NCBI RefSeq assembly: GCF_007752535.1
Contig: NZ_CP036426.1
Location: 7,440,001 to 7,504,000 of the forward strand
DNA: 64,000 nucleotides
Reading direction: 5' to 3'
Origin: Tautonia plasticadhaerens
Lineage (GTDB): Bacteria > Planctomycetota > Planctomycetia > Isosphaerales > Isosphaeraceae
Shown: positions 57,919 to 64,000 of the stretch, in pieces
Position numbering within the stretch: position 1 is the stretch's first letter
Layout of the letters: every line of letters starts with the position of its first letter
Position numbers and translations under genes: made by a program
Notes under the pieces: generated by a model
Databases searched by the model: none
The model's input: the letters and a program-made list of their open reading frames with translations, nothing else
Told to the model about the DNA's origin: nothing

Positions 57919-60900
57919 ATGGCGACGACCGAGAGGATGCAGGCCGCCCCGGGGCCCCGGGCCGTCGAGGAGCGGACCCGGGAGATCGGCCGGGAGTTGT
58001 TCCGCCGCATCGGCGGGGGGGCGTCCCCGCTCGATCGGGCCTGGTGGGACGACCAGCTCATGGGCCTGACCATGGACGACCCCGAGGTCAAGGTCCAGCT
58101 CTTCCGGTTCATCGACGCCCTGCCGACGCTGGTCGAGCCCGCCTCGGTGCGCCGGCACCTCAACGAGTACCTCGCCGAGGCGGGGGTCCGGGTGCCGGCC
58201 CTGCTCTCGATGCCCCTGGCGATGGCCCCCCCCGGGCCCGTCGGCGACCGGATGCTCGCCGGGATGGCCCGCGCCGCCGCGACGAGGATGGCCCGCCGGT
58301 TCATCACCGGGAGCACCCCCCAGGAAGCCTTCCGGACCGTCCTGGGGCTCCGCCGCAAGCGGGTCGCCTTCACCGCCGACCTGCTCGGCGAGGCGGTCAT
58401 CACCGAGGCCGAGGCCGACGCCTACCGGCACACCTGCATCGAGCTGATCCGGGGGCTGGCCGGGCCGCTCGCCGAGGAGCCCGAGATCCGGCTGATCGAC
58501 CGCGACGAGCACGGCCCGATCCCCCGGGCCAACCTCTCGCTCAAGCTCACCAGCCTCACCGCCCGGTTCGACCCGACCGCCGCCGAGGCCACCGCCGACC
58601 GGGTCCTGGACCGCCTCCGCCCGATCCTCCGGGAGGCGATCGCCCGGTGGGCGTTCGTCAACGTCGACATGGAGCAATACGCGTACAAGGACCTCACCTA
58701 CGCCATCTTCCGCCGCGTCCTGGACGAGGCCGAGTTCCGCGCCTACCCCCACTTCGGGATCGTCTGCCAGGCCTACCTGCGGGACGCCGAGGCCGACCTG
58801 CGGATGCTCCTCGGATGGGCCGAGGGCCGGGGGACCCCCGTCACGGTCCGGCTGGTCAAGGGGGCGTACTGGGACTACGAGGTCCTGCACGCCCGGCAGG
58901 TCGGCTGGCCGATCCCGGTCTGGGCCCGGAAGTGGGAGACGGACGCCTGCTACGAACGCTGCTCCGACTTCCTGCTCGACCACCGCCGGTGGCTCCGGCC
59001 CGCCTTCGGCTCGCACAACCTCCGGAGCCTCGCCCACGCCATGGCCGGGGCCGAGGTCCGGGGGATCCCGACCGACTCCTACGAGGTCCAGATCCTCCAC
59101 GGCATGGGGGACCCCATCCGGCGCGCCCTGGTCGGCCGGGGGCACCGGGTCCGCGTCTATTCCCCCTACGGCGCGATGCTGCCCGGCATGGCGTACCTCG
59201 TCCGCCGACTGCTGGAGAACACCTCGAACGAGTCCTTCCTCAAGGCCAGCGCCCAGGGCGACGCCCCGATCGGCGAACTCCTCAAGAGCCCCCAGGAGGT
59301 CGGCACCATGCGAGCCCTCGCGACCCGAGCCCGTCCCGAGGCCGAACCCGGCGTCCTCCCCCCGTTCGCCAACCAGCCCCCCGTCGACTTCTCCCGGGCG
59401 GAGAACCGGGACCGGATGCGTGCCGCCCTGGAGGAGGTCCGCTCCCGGCTCGGGAGGGAGTACCCCCTGCTGATCGGCCCGGACGAGGTCCGCACCGGGG
59501 ATTCCCTCGTCTCCGAGAGCCCCAGCGATGCCTCCCTCATCGTCGGCCGATCGGCCAAGGCCACCCGCGACCATGCCGACAGGGCCTTGAGCGGCGCCGA
59601 GGCCGCCTACCCGTCCTGGTCGGGCCGGCCCGACCGGGAGCGGGCCGACGTGCTGTTGAAGGCCGCCGCCATCATGCGGGCCCGCCTCTTCGAGCTGGCC
59701 GCCTGGGAGGTCTTCGAGTGTGCCAAGCCCTGGCAGGAGGCCACGGCCGACGTCGACGAGGCGATCGACTTCTGCGAGTTCTACGCCCGACGGATGATCG
59801 ACCTGGCCGACCCCCGTCGCCGGGACGTCGCCGGGGAGACCAACCGCCTCTCCTACTTCGGCCGGGGCCCCGCCGTCGTCATCCCGCCCTGGAACTTCCC
59901 CCTGGCGATCCCCTGCGGCATGACCGCGGCCGCGCTGGTCGCCGGCTGCCCGGTCGTGCTCAAGCCCGCCGAGCAGTCGCCGGTCATGGCCTGGCACCTG
60001 GTCTCGATCCTCCGGGAGGCCGGGGCGCCGCCGGAGGTCGTCCAGTACCTCCCCGGGGTCGGCGAGGAGGTCGGCGCCGCCCTGGTCGAGGACCCCAGGG
60101 CCGCCGTCGTCGCCTTCACCGGCTCCAGGGCCGTCGGCCTGTCGATCAACCGCTCCGCCGCCGAGACCAGGCCCGGCCAGCGGCACGTCAAGCGGGTGAT
60201 CGCCGAGATGGGGGGCAAGAACGCCATCATCGTCGACGACGACGCCGACCTGGACGAGGCCGTCGTCGGCGTCCTCGCCAGCGCCCTCGGCTACGCCGGC
60301 CAGAAGTGCTCGGCCTGCTCCCGGGCGATCGTCCTCGACGGGGTCTATGACGCCTTCGTCTCCCGGCTGGCCGAGGCCGTCCCCTCCTGGACCGTCGGCC
60401 CCGCCGACGACCCCGACTCGGCCGTGCCCCCGGTCATCGACGCCGAGGCCCGGGACCGGATCGAGCGGGCCAAGGCCGACGCCCGATCCGAGGGCCGGGT
60501 CGTGGCCGACGTCGACGTCGACCCCCTCCGGGACCGGGGCCACTACGTCGGCCCGCTCATCGTCGCCGATGTCGACCCGAAGGCCCGGGTCGCCCGGGAG
60601 GAGATCTTCGGCCCCGTGCTCGCAGTCATCCGGGCGAACGACCTCGACGACGCGCTGCGGATCGCCAACGGCGTCGAGTACGCCCTGACCGGCGGCCTCT
60701 ACTCCCGGAGCCCGGCGCACATCGAGCGGGTCCGGGGTTCCTTCCTCGTCGGCAACCTCTACATCAACCGCCCCTGCACCGGGGCCCTGGTCGACCGCCA
60801 GCCCTTCGGCGGCTTCCGGATGTCCGGCATCGGCACCAAGGCCGGCGGCCCCGACTACCTGCTCGAATTCCTCCTGGCCCGATGCGTCACCGAGAACACC

Positions 60901-60972
60901 ATGAGGCGGGGCTTCGCCCCCGACGTCGACGAACTGGCCGAGGTCGAGGTCCGGGGCGACGTCGGCATCTGA
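57919..60972 (+). CDS. putA: bifunctional proline dehydrogenase / L-glutamate gamma-semialdehyde dehydrogenase
   Basis: A 1017-residue two-step catabolic enzyme oxidising proline to glutamate. The N-terminal ~480 residues form the FAD-dependent proline dehydrogenase barrel (ANLSLKLTSLTARFDPT, VNVDMEQYAYKDLTY, VRLVKGAYWDYEV, FGSHNLRSLAHAM, YEVQILHGMGDPIRRAL). The C-terminal part is an NAD-dependent aldehyde dehydrogenase with GPAVVIPPWNFPLAIPCGM, general base E763 in AEMGGKNAIIVDDDAD, nucleophile C797 in AGQKCSACSRAIV and PFGGFRMSGIGTKAGGPDYL. There is no N-terminal DNA-binding ribbon-helix-helix, so it is the short non-repressor form. GGGAGACGCGGGC precedes the ATG. The gene stands alone and ends at a hairpin. 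Confidence 0.95.
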   Translation: MATTERMQAAPGPRAVEERTREIGRELFRRIGGGASPLDRAWWDDQLMGLTMDDPEVKVQLFRFIDALPTLVEPASVRRHLNEYLAEAGVRVPALLSMPLAMAPPGPVGDRMLAGMARAAATRMARRFITGSTPQEAFRTVLGLRRKRVAFTADLLGEAVITEAEADAYRHTCIELIRGLAGPLAEEPEIRLIDRDEHGPIPRANLSLKLTSLTARFDPTAAEATADRVLDRLRPILREAIARWAFVNVDMEQYAYKDLTYAIFRRVLDEAEFRAYPHFGIVCQAYLRDAEADLRMLLGWAEGRGTPVTVRLVKGAYWDYEVLHARQVGWPIPVWARKWETDACYERCSDFLLDHRRWLRPAFGSHNLRSLAHAMAGAEVRGIPTDSYEVQILHGMGDPIRRALVGRGHRVRVYSPYGAMLPGMAYLVRRLLENTSNESFLKASAQGDAPIGELLKSPQEVGTMRALATRARPEAEPGVLPPFANQPPVDFSRAENRDRMRAALEEVRSRLGREYPLLIGPDEVRTGDSLVSESPSDASLIVGRSAKATRDHADRALSGAEAAYPSWSGRPDRERADVLLKAAAIMRARLFELAAWEVFECAKPWQEATADVDEAIDFCEFYARRMIDLADPRRRDVAGETNRLSYFGRGPAVVIPPWNFPLAIPCGMTAAALVAGCPVVLKPAEQSPVMAWHLVSILREAGAPPEVVQYLPGVGEEVGAALVEDPRAAVVAFTGSRAVGLSINRSAAETRPGQRHVKRVIAEMGGKNAIIVDDDADLDEAVVGVLASALGYAGQKCSACSRAIVLDGVYDAFVSRLAEAVPSWTVGPADDPDSAVPPVIDAEARDRIERAKADARSEGRVVADVDVDPLRDRGHYVGPLIVADVDPKARVAREEIFGPVLAVIRANDLDDALRIANGVEYALTGGLYSRSPAHIERVRGSFLVGNLYINRPCTGALVDRQPFGGFRMSGIGTKAGGPDYLLEFLLARCVTENTMRRGFAPDVDELAEVEVRGDVGI

Positions 60973-60983
60973 ACAGATGGGGC

Positions 60984-61011
60984 GGGCCGGGGGGTGGTGC
61001 TCCCCCGGCCC
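60984..61011. terminator. hairpin between convergent putA and YbaK-like genes
   Basis: GGGCCGGGGG (60984-60993) pairs with CCCCCGGCCC (61002-61011) around an 8-nt loop, 12 nt beyond the putA stop and 13 nt beyond the end of the minus-strand gene. It can act in both directions. Confidence 0.65.
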
Positions 61012-61023
61012 CCTCGGTCCCGA

Positions 61024-61521
61024 TCAGCCGGCCCGGCGGCCCATGGGCCGCACCCGACGGGGGGCGATCGGCCGGGCGAACCGGGCCCGCAGTGGGGACT
61101 CGATCGCCTCGAAGTCCCGGTAGCGGAGCCTCAGGTCCTCGTGCCTCAGGTTGGCCTCGACCACGATCTCGGCCCAGGCCGCCAGGCTGGCGTCCACCAC
61201 CGTCTCCAGGCCGTAGAGGCGGCCGAACGGGGGGATGGCCCCCCGCTCGCAATCGACGAAGATGCCGGCCAGCTCGTCCTCGGTCGCCAGGCGGACCCAA
61301 CCCGCCCCCAGCACCCCCCCCAGGCGCTCCAGGTCGACCCGGTGCGTGCTCGGCAGCACCGCCAGCACGAACCGGCCGTCCGCCCGGACCAGGACCGACT
61401 TGGCCACCTGGTCCCCCGGGACGTGGACGCTATGCGCCCGCCGAGAGGCCGTCGACTCGGGCCGGTGGAGCATCGCCTCGTACCGCACCCGATTCTCTTG
61501 CAGGTAACCCCGGATGCACAT
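61024..61521 (-). CDS. YbaK/EbsC-type aminoacyl-tRNA deacylase domain protein
   Basis: A 165-residue stand-alone editing-domain protein. The fold features are visible: YEAMLHRPESTASRRAHSVHVPGDQVAKSVLV (A-x-x-x-H-V-x-G-x-x-x-A-K-S-V, where the lysine is the conserved YbaK/ProX residue), FVLAVLPSTHRVDLERL, RLATEDELAGIFVDCERGAIPPF (the G-x-I-P-P-F motif) and a final hydrophobic strand. Such proteins clear mischarged tRNAs (Cys-tRNAPro, Ala-tRNAPro and others). The start is the ATG at 61521, with GGGAGGG upstream. It runs convergent to putA and divergent from rnpB. Confidence 0.88.
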   Translation of the reverse strand: MCIRGYLQENRVRYEAMLHRPESTASRRAHSVHVPGDQVAKSVLVRADGRFVLAVLPSTHRVDLERLGGVLGAGWVRLATEDELAGIFVDCERGAIPPFGRLYGLETVVDASLAAWAEIVVEANLRHEDLRLRYRDFEAIESPLRARFARPIAPRRVRPMGRRAG

Positions 61522-61730
61522 CGCACGACCCTCCCAATCGTTGTGATTGCCTTCAGCAGTATAGCTGATCTGGGGAGTCTGGGTAACATTTTTCGTGCCA
61601 GGATGTCGGATCAGGCCGCCGCGAGCATGGTCGGAGGATCGGGTCGAGGAGATGATGCCGAGCGGGGGGATCCGGGACGGCCGGGGAGCTTCGGTGGCGA
61701 TGGGGGGCAGATTCCCCTTGCTCGGACCCG

Positions 61731-61736
61731 TAGAAT
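61731..61736 (+). promoter_or_regulatory. -10 element of rnpB
   Basis: TAGAAT (five of six consensus bases) is placed 5 bases before the first paired nucleotide of RNase P RNA, as expected for a -10 box. A -35 with normal spacing was not convincing (TTCCCC or TTGCTC lie too close). Confidence 0.45.
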
Positions 61737-61741
61737 GAGGG

Positions 61742-62199
61742 CGTGGTTCGTGGCGGGCGGATGACCGCCCCGGGGCCCGCGTCCGAGCGATCGGGCGTCG
61801 GGAGCATCCCGGGGAGGAAAGTCCGGACTCCGAAGGGCGCGATGGTGGGTAACGCCCACCGCCCGGCCTGGTGACGGGACGGGTAGGGAAAGTGCAACAG
61901 AGAGTAAACCGCCTCCCCGGCCTTCGGGCCGGGGCGGTAAGGGTGAAACGGTGAGGTAAGAGCTCACCAGCAGGCCGGGCGACCGGCCTGGCTCGGCAAA
62001 CCCCATCGGGAGCAAGACCAAATAAGGGGGCAGCGGACCGGTCGGGCAACCGCCCGGTCCCGCGGGTCGGCCCGGCCCGCCACCGACCCCCGGGTAGGTC
62101 GCTCGAGGCGTCGGGCAACCGGCGTCCCAGAGAAATGGTCATCCGGGCGCCTTCGGGCGCCCGACAGAATCCGGCTTATCGCCCGTCACGAATCCCACC
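61742..62199 (+). ncRNA. rnpB: RNase P RNA, bacterial type A
   Basis: The catalytic RNA of RNase P, which matures tRNA 5' ends. Nearly all universal segments are present in order: GAGGAAAGTCCGGACTCC (CR-I), AGGGTGAAACGGTGAGGTAAG (CR-II/III area), AGCTCACCAGC, CCCATCGGGAGCAAGACCAAATAAG, GTAGGTCGCTCGAGGC, CCCAGAGAAATGGTCATC and ACAGAATCCGGCTTAT (CR-V). The ends pair to form P1: CGTGGTTCGTGGCGGGCG near 61742 with CGCCCGTCACGAATCCCAC near 62180-62198. At about 458 nt it is somewhat longer than most type A RNAs, the extra length being in GC-rich side stems. The exact termini are inferred from P1 pairing. Confidence 0.95.
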
Positions 62200-62310
62200 C
62201 CCGCCATCCCGACCCGCGGGCCGAACCCGCTCCCGGCCCGCCCGACGACTCCGGTCCGCGCGATCGACGGACGGACCGTCCGCCCCCCGTGAAATCCGAT
62301 GAATCCTGTC

Positions 62311-62339
62311 TTGCCGTACGGCGGCCGGCGCACTATGAT
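62311..62339 (+). promoter_or_regulatory. candidate sigma70-type promoter
   Basis: TTGCCG (62311-62316) and TATGAT (62334-62339) with an ideal 17-nt spacer. Transcription would start near 62346, about 73 nt before the small gene at 62419. The -10 matches five of six consensus bases, the -35 four of six. Confidence 0.55.
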
Positions 62340-62418
62340 GGATGCATCAGGGATCGATGATCCTGGACCAACGATCGGTCCTCCCCCGATCCGTCCCGAT
62401 CAGCAAGGAGCGAGGCGG

Positions 62419-62757
62419 ATGAGTGCCGCAGCCCCGAGCGCCGTCGATCGCATCGCCCGCCCGGCCGCGGACGCGCCGGCCGAGGCTCCCGAGTTGTTTC
62501 TGCTCGGGTCGATCGTTGACTCCTGGGTCGAGCCCGCCGGATCCTGCGACTGGGATTCCAGGCTGGTCCTCCAGGTCGTCCCTCGGGGCAGGCCCCGGGA
62601 ACTGCTGACGGTGGAGGCCGATGCGGTCCTCGTCCCGGACCTCGGCTGGCTGGCCGACCTGGGGGAGAACCTCTGCCACGGCAGCCCCGTGCGGGTCAAG
62701 GCCCGCCGATCCCGGTCGGGCGACCTCGAGGTCACCGAGTTGGATCTGGATCGCTGA
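62419..62757 (+). CDS. hypothetical protein
   Basis: A 112-residue soluble protein. After an Ala/Pro-rich N-terminus (residues 1-27) come alternating strands: LFLLGSIVDSWVEP, RLVLQVVPRGRP, LLTVEADAVLVPDLGWLADL, a short NLCHGSPVRVKARRSRSG and a final LEVTELDLD. The G-S-I-V-D-x-W start, evenly spaced beta strands and R-V-x-A-x-R near the end suggest a small beta-barrel, perhaps OB-like, but no family was recognised. AAGGAGCGAGG precedes the ATG, and a good promoter lies ~80 nt upstream. It lies between rnpB and sdhC, with no operon partner. Confidence 0.6.
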   Translation: MSAAAPSAVDRIARPAADAPAEAPELFLLGSIVDSWVEPAGSCDWDSRLVLQVVPRGRPRELLTVEADAVLVPDLGWLADLGENLCHGSPVRVKARRSRSGDLEVTELDLDR

Positions 62758-63221
62758 GCGGCCCCCTCCGCCTCGGGGCGCCCCTTCCCGGCCGATCGGC
62801 CTTCGACCCCGGCTCCCCCTCGGCCCCCGCCTCGGTCGTCCCCAGGGGATCCCTCGCCGATCGGCCGGGGGATTCAAGGCCGCCGTCGGGCCCCCCCGGC
62901 GGCCGGGACGACCAACCGTCCCGTCGCGCCGGCCGGACCGACCGAACCGGAGAGGACGCTTGACGCCCGATCCGAGGGACCTACAACGAGCGGTGGGCCG
63001 GGCCGGCCCCCCGCCCCCCGGCCCGCCGCCGACGAGCAATGGCAATCGCGCCCCCGTCGGTTTATGATGACGAGGGATGTCGTCCCCCGTCCCGGCCGAC
63101 CCCGCCCGCCTCGCTCCCGGGCCGACGACGGTCCCGAGCACTCCCCTCCCCGGACGACCGCCCCGGCCCTCGGGCCGCCCGGCGGCCGGCGACGGGGCTT
63201 CCTCCTCACTGGGATCCTGGA
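62758..63221. other. intergenic region upstream of sdhC
   Basis: 464 bp, very GC-rich, with no gene recognised. A TATGAT word at 63063-63068, in TTTATGATGACG, may be the -10 for sdhC, giving a leader of about 150 nt; no matching -35 was found. Confidence 0.45.
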
Positions 63222-64000
63222 ATGCTCCGCTCATCGATCGCCAAGAAGGCCGTGGTGGCCGTCACCGGCCTGCTGATGTTCGGCTTCGTCATCGGCCACA
63301 TGGTCGGCAACCTGCAGATCTTCCTCGGCCGGGAGACGATCAACAAGTACGCCGAGTTCCTGCATTCGATGCCCGAACTGCTCTGGGTCGTCCGATTCTC
63401 CCTGCTGGCGGCCGTCGCGCTGCACATCGGCTTCACCGTCTGGCTCTACCGCGAGAACCGCGCCTCCAGGCCCCAACGCTACGTGATGGAGCGGACGACC
63501 CGGGCCTCCACGGCCTCGCGGTCGATGATCCTCTCCGGCCTGCTCGTGCTGTCGTTCCTCGTCTACCACCTACTCCACTTCACCGTCCAGGTGACCAACC
63601 CGGACTACCAGCAGTACTACGAGCACGAGGGCCGACCGGTCACGCTGGTCCGCTACGAGCCCCCCGCCCAGATCGGCCCCGGCCAGGCCGAGGCGGACGC
63701 CGTCGCCGCCTCCGAGGCCGCCGCCGACACCCCGGCCGAGGACGGGATCGCGACCGAGGCCGCCGCCGCCATCCGGGAGATCCCGGCCGACTCCGTCGGC
63801 GCCGAGGCGAGGCGCGAGTACCGCCGGGACGTCTACCGCATGGTCATCCTCGGCTTCCGCTCCCCGCTGATCTCGCTGGCCTACATCGTCTCCATGGTCC
63901 TGCTCGGCCTGCACCTGAGCCACGGCGCCGGCGCCATGTTCCAGACCCTCGGCCTGACCTCGCCGAAATATCGCAAGGCGATGTTCCTGCTCGGCCCGGT
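63222..64000 (+). CDS. sdhC: succinate dehydrogenase cytochrome b subunit (3' end outside window)
   Basis: The first 259 residues of a b558-type SdhC, the membrane anchor that binds heme and quinone in complex II. It starts MLRSSIAKKAVVAVTGLLMF. FVIGHMVGNLQIFLGRETIN carries the first heme-type His, SLLAAVALHIGFTVWLY the second, LVYHLLHFTVQVTNPDY the third, and LISLAYIVSMVLLGLHLSHGAGAMFQTLGL the later ones, as in five-helix B. subtilis/Bacteroides-type subunits. Between helices three and four is an Ala/Glu-rich insertion of about 55 residues (near 145-200) absent from typical members. sdhA and sdhB are expected just downstream. The gene runs off the end of the window. Confidence 0.9.
   Translation, partial: MLRSSIAKKAVVAVTGLLMFGFVIGHMVGNLQIFLGRETINKYAEFLHSMPELLWVVRFSLLAAVALHIGFTVWLYRENRASRPQRYVMERTTRASTASRSMILSGLLVLSFLVYHLLHFTVQVTNPDYQQYYEHEGRPVTLVRYEPPAQIGPGQAEADAVAASEAAADTPAEDGIATEAAAAIREIPADSVGAEARREYRRDVYRMVILGFRSPLISLAYIVSMVLLGLHLSHGAGAMFQTLGLTSPKYRKAMFLLGP

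Noticed and set aside
57649-60720. Long minus-strand open frame opposite putA
   Set aside because: Again a Gly/Asp/Pro-rich antisense artefact; putA on the plus strand has all catalytic motifs.

Overview
The window looks like chromosomal DNA from a high-GC planctomycete of the Isosphaeraceae type (Tautonia, Paludisphaera or Singulisphaera relatives). This is inferred from several features seen together: a Ser/Thr kinase with a long TPR tail, a PVC-type sorbosone dehydrogenase/HEAT/cytochrome c protein, two secreted proteins that open with the planctomycete-style E-x-L-E-x-x motif, strongly G/C-biased third codon positions, and many lone genes separated by GC-rich spacers. No tRNA, rRNA operon, transposase, CRISPR array or phage block was recognised. 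The only RNA gene found is a type A RNase P RNA.

Layout. 1-2.7 kb: 3' part of a kinase-TPR gene, then about 0.8 kb of non-coding DNA carrying a two-copy direct repeat. 3.5-5.9 kb: a DUF997 protein and a sodium:solute symporter (yhdT-panF-like order). 6.1-10.7 kb: a two-gene signalling operon, a hybrid histidine kinase with an ethylene-receptor-like membrane domain followed by a REC/HD-GYP regulator. 10.7-14.6 kb: S9 peptidase, aldose-epimerase-like protein and a small membrane protein. 14.7-19.0 kb: a sulfolipid (SQDG) locus, sqdB and sqdX, with a duplicated DUF4058 gene and a 13-codon sqdX remnant between them. 19.4-26.8 kb: lone receiver protein, PVC cytochrome, FG-GAP/DUF4214 secreted protein. 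27.0-34.1 kb: isocitrate dehydrogenase, a DacB-like and a CbiA-like protein that have both lost their catalytic motifs, a polymerase-like membrane protein, and rbsD. 34.4-40.0 kb: secreted protein of unknown role, Ldh-type oxidoreductase, PhzF protein, and a peroxiredoxin-Ser/Thr kinase fusion. 40.3-51.3 kb: a 1304-residue Calx-beta protein, a transglutaminase-like protein, a CPBP protease, lipoproteins, a BON protein and small membrane proteins. 51.5-56.1 kb: a minus-strand cluster of thrC, a CysO-like sulfur carrier, a small membrane protein, a ThiF/MoeB-type activator and a class V aminotransferase. 56.5-64 kb: acyltransferase, PutA, YbaK-like deacylase, rnpB, a small unknown protein, and the start of sdhC.

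How genes work together. The ethylene-receptor-like kinase and the HD-GYP regulator (10 nt apart) probably form a membrane-sensor to cyclic-di-GMP pathway. SqdB and SqdX are the two dedicated enzymes for sulfoquinovosyl diacylglycerol. The thrC cluster has the parts of a protein-thiocarboxylate sulfur relay: carrier, activating enzyme, a possible sulfur donor and a PLP enzyme. The peroxiredoxin-kinase fusion would couple peroxide chemistry directly to protein phosphorylation. All functional statements rest on motifs read by eye; no database search was run.
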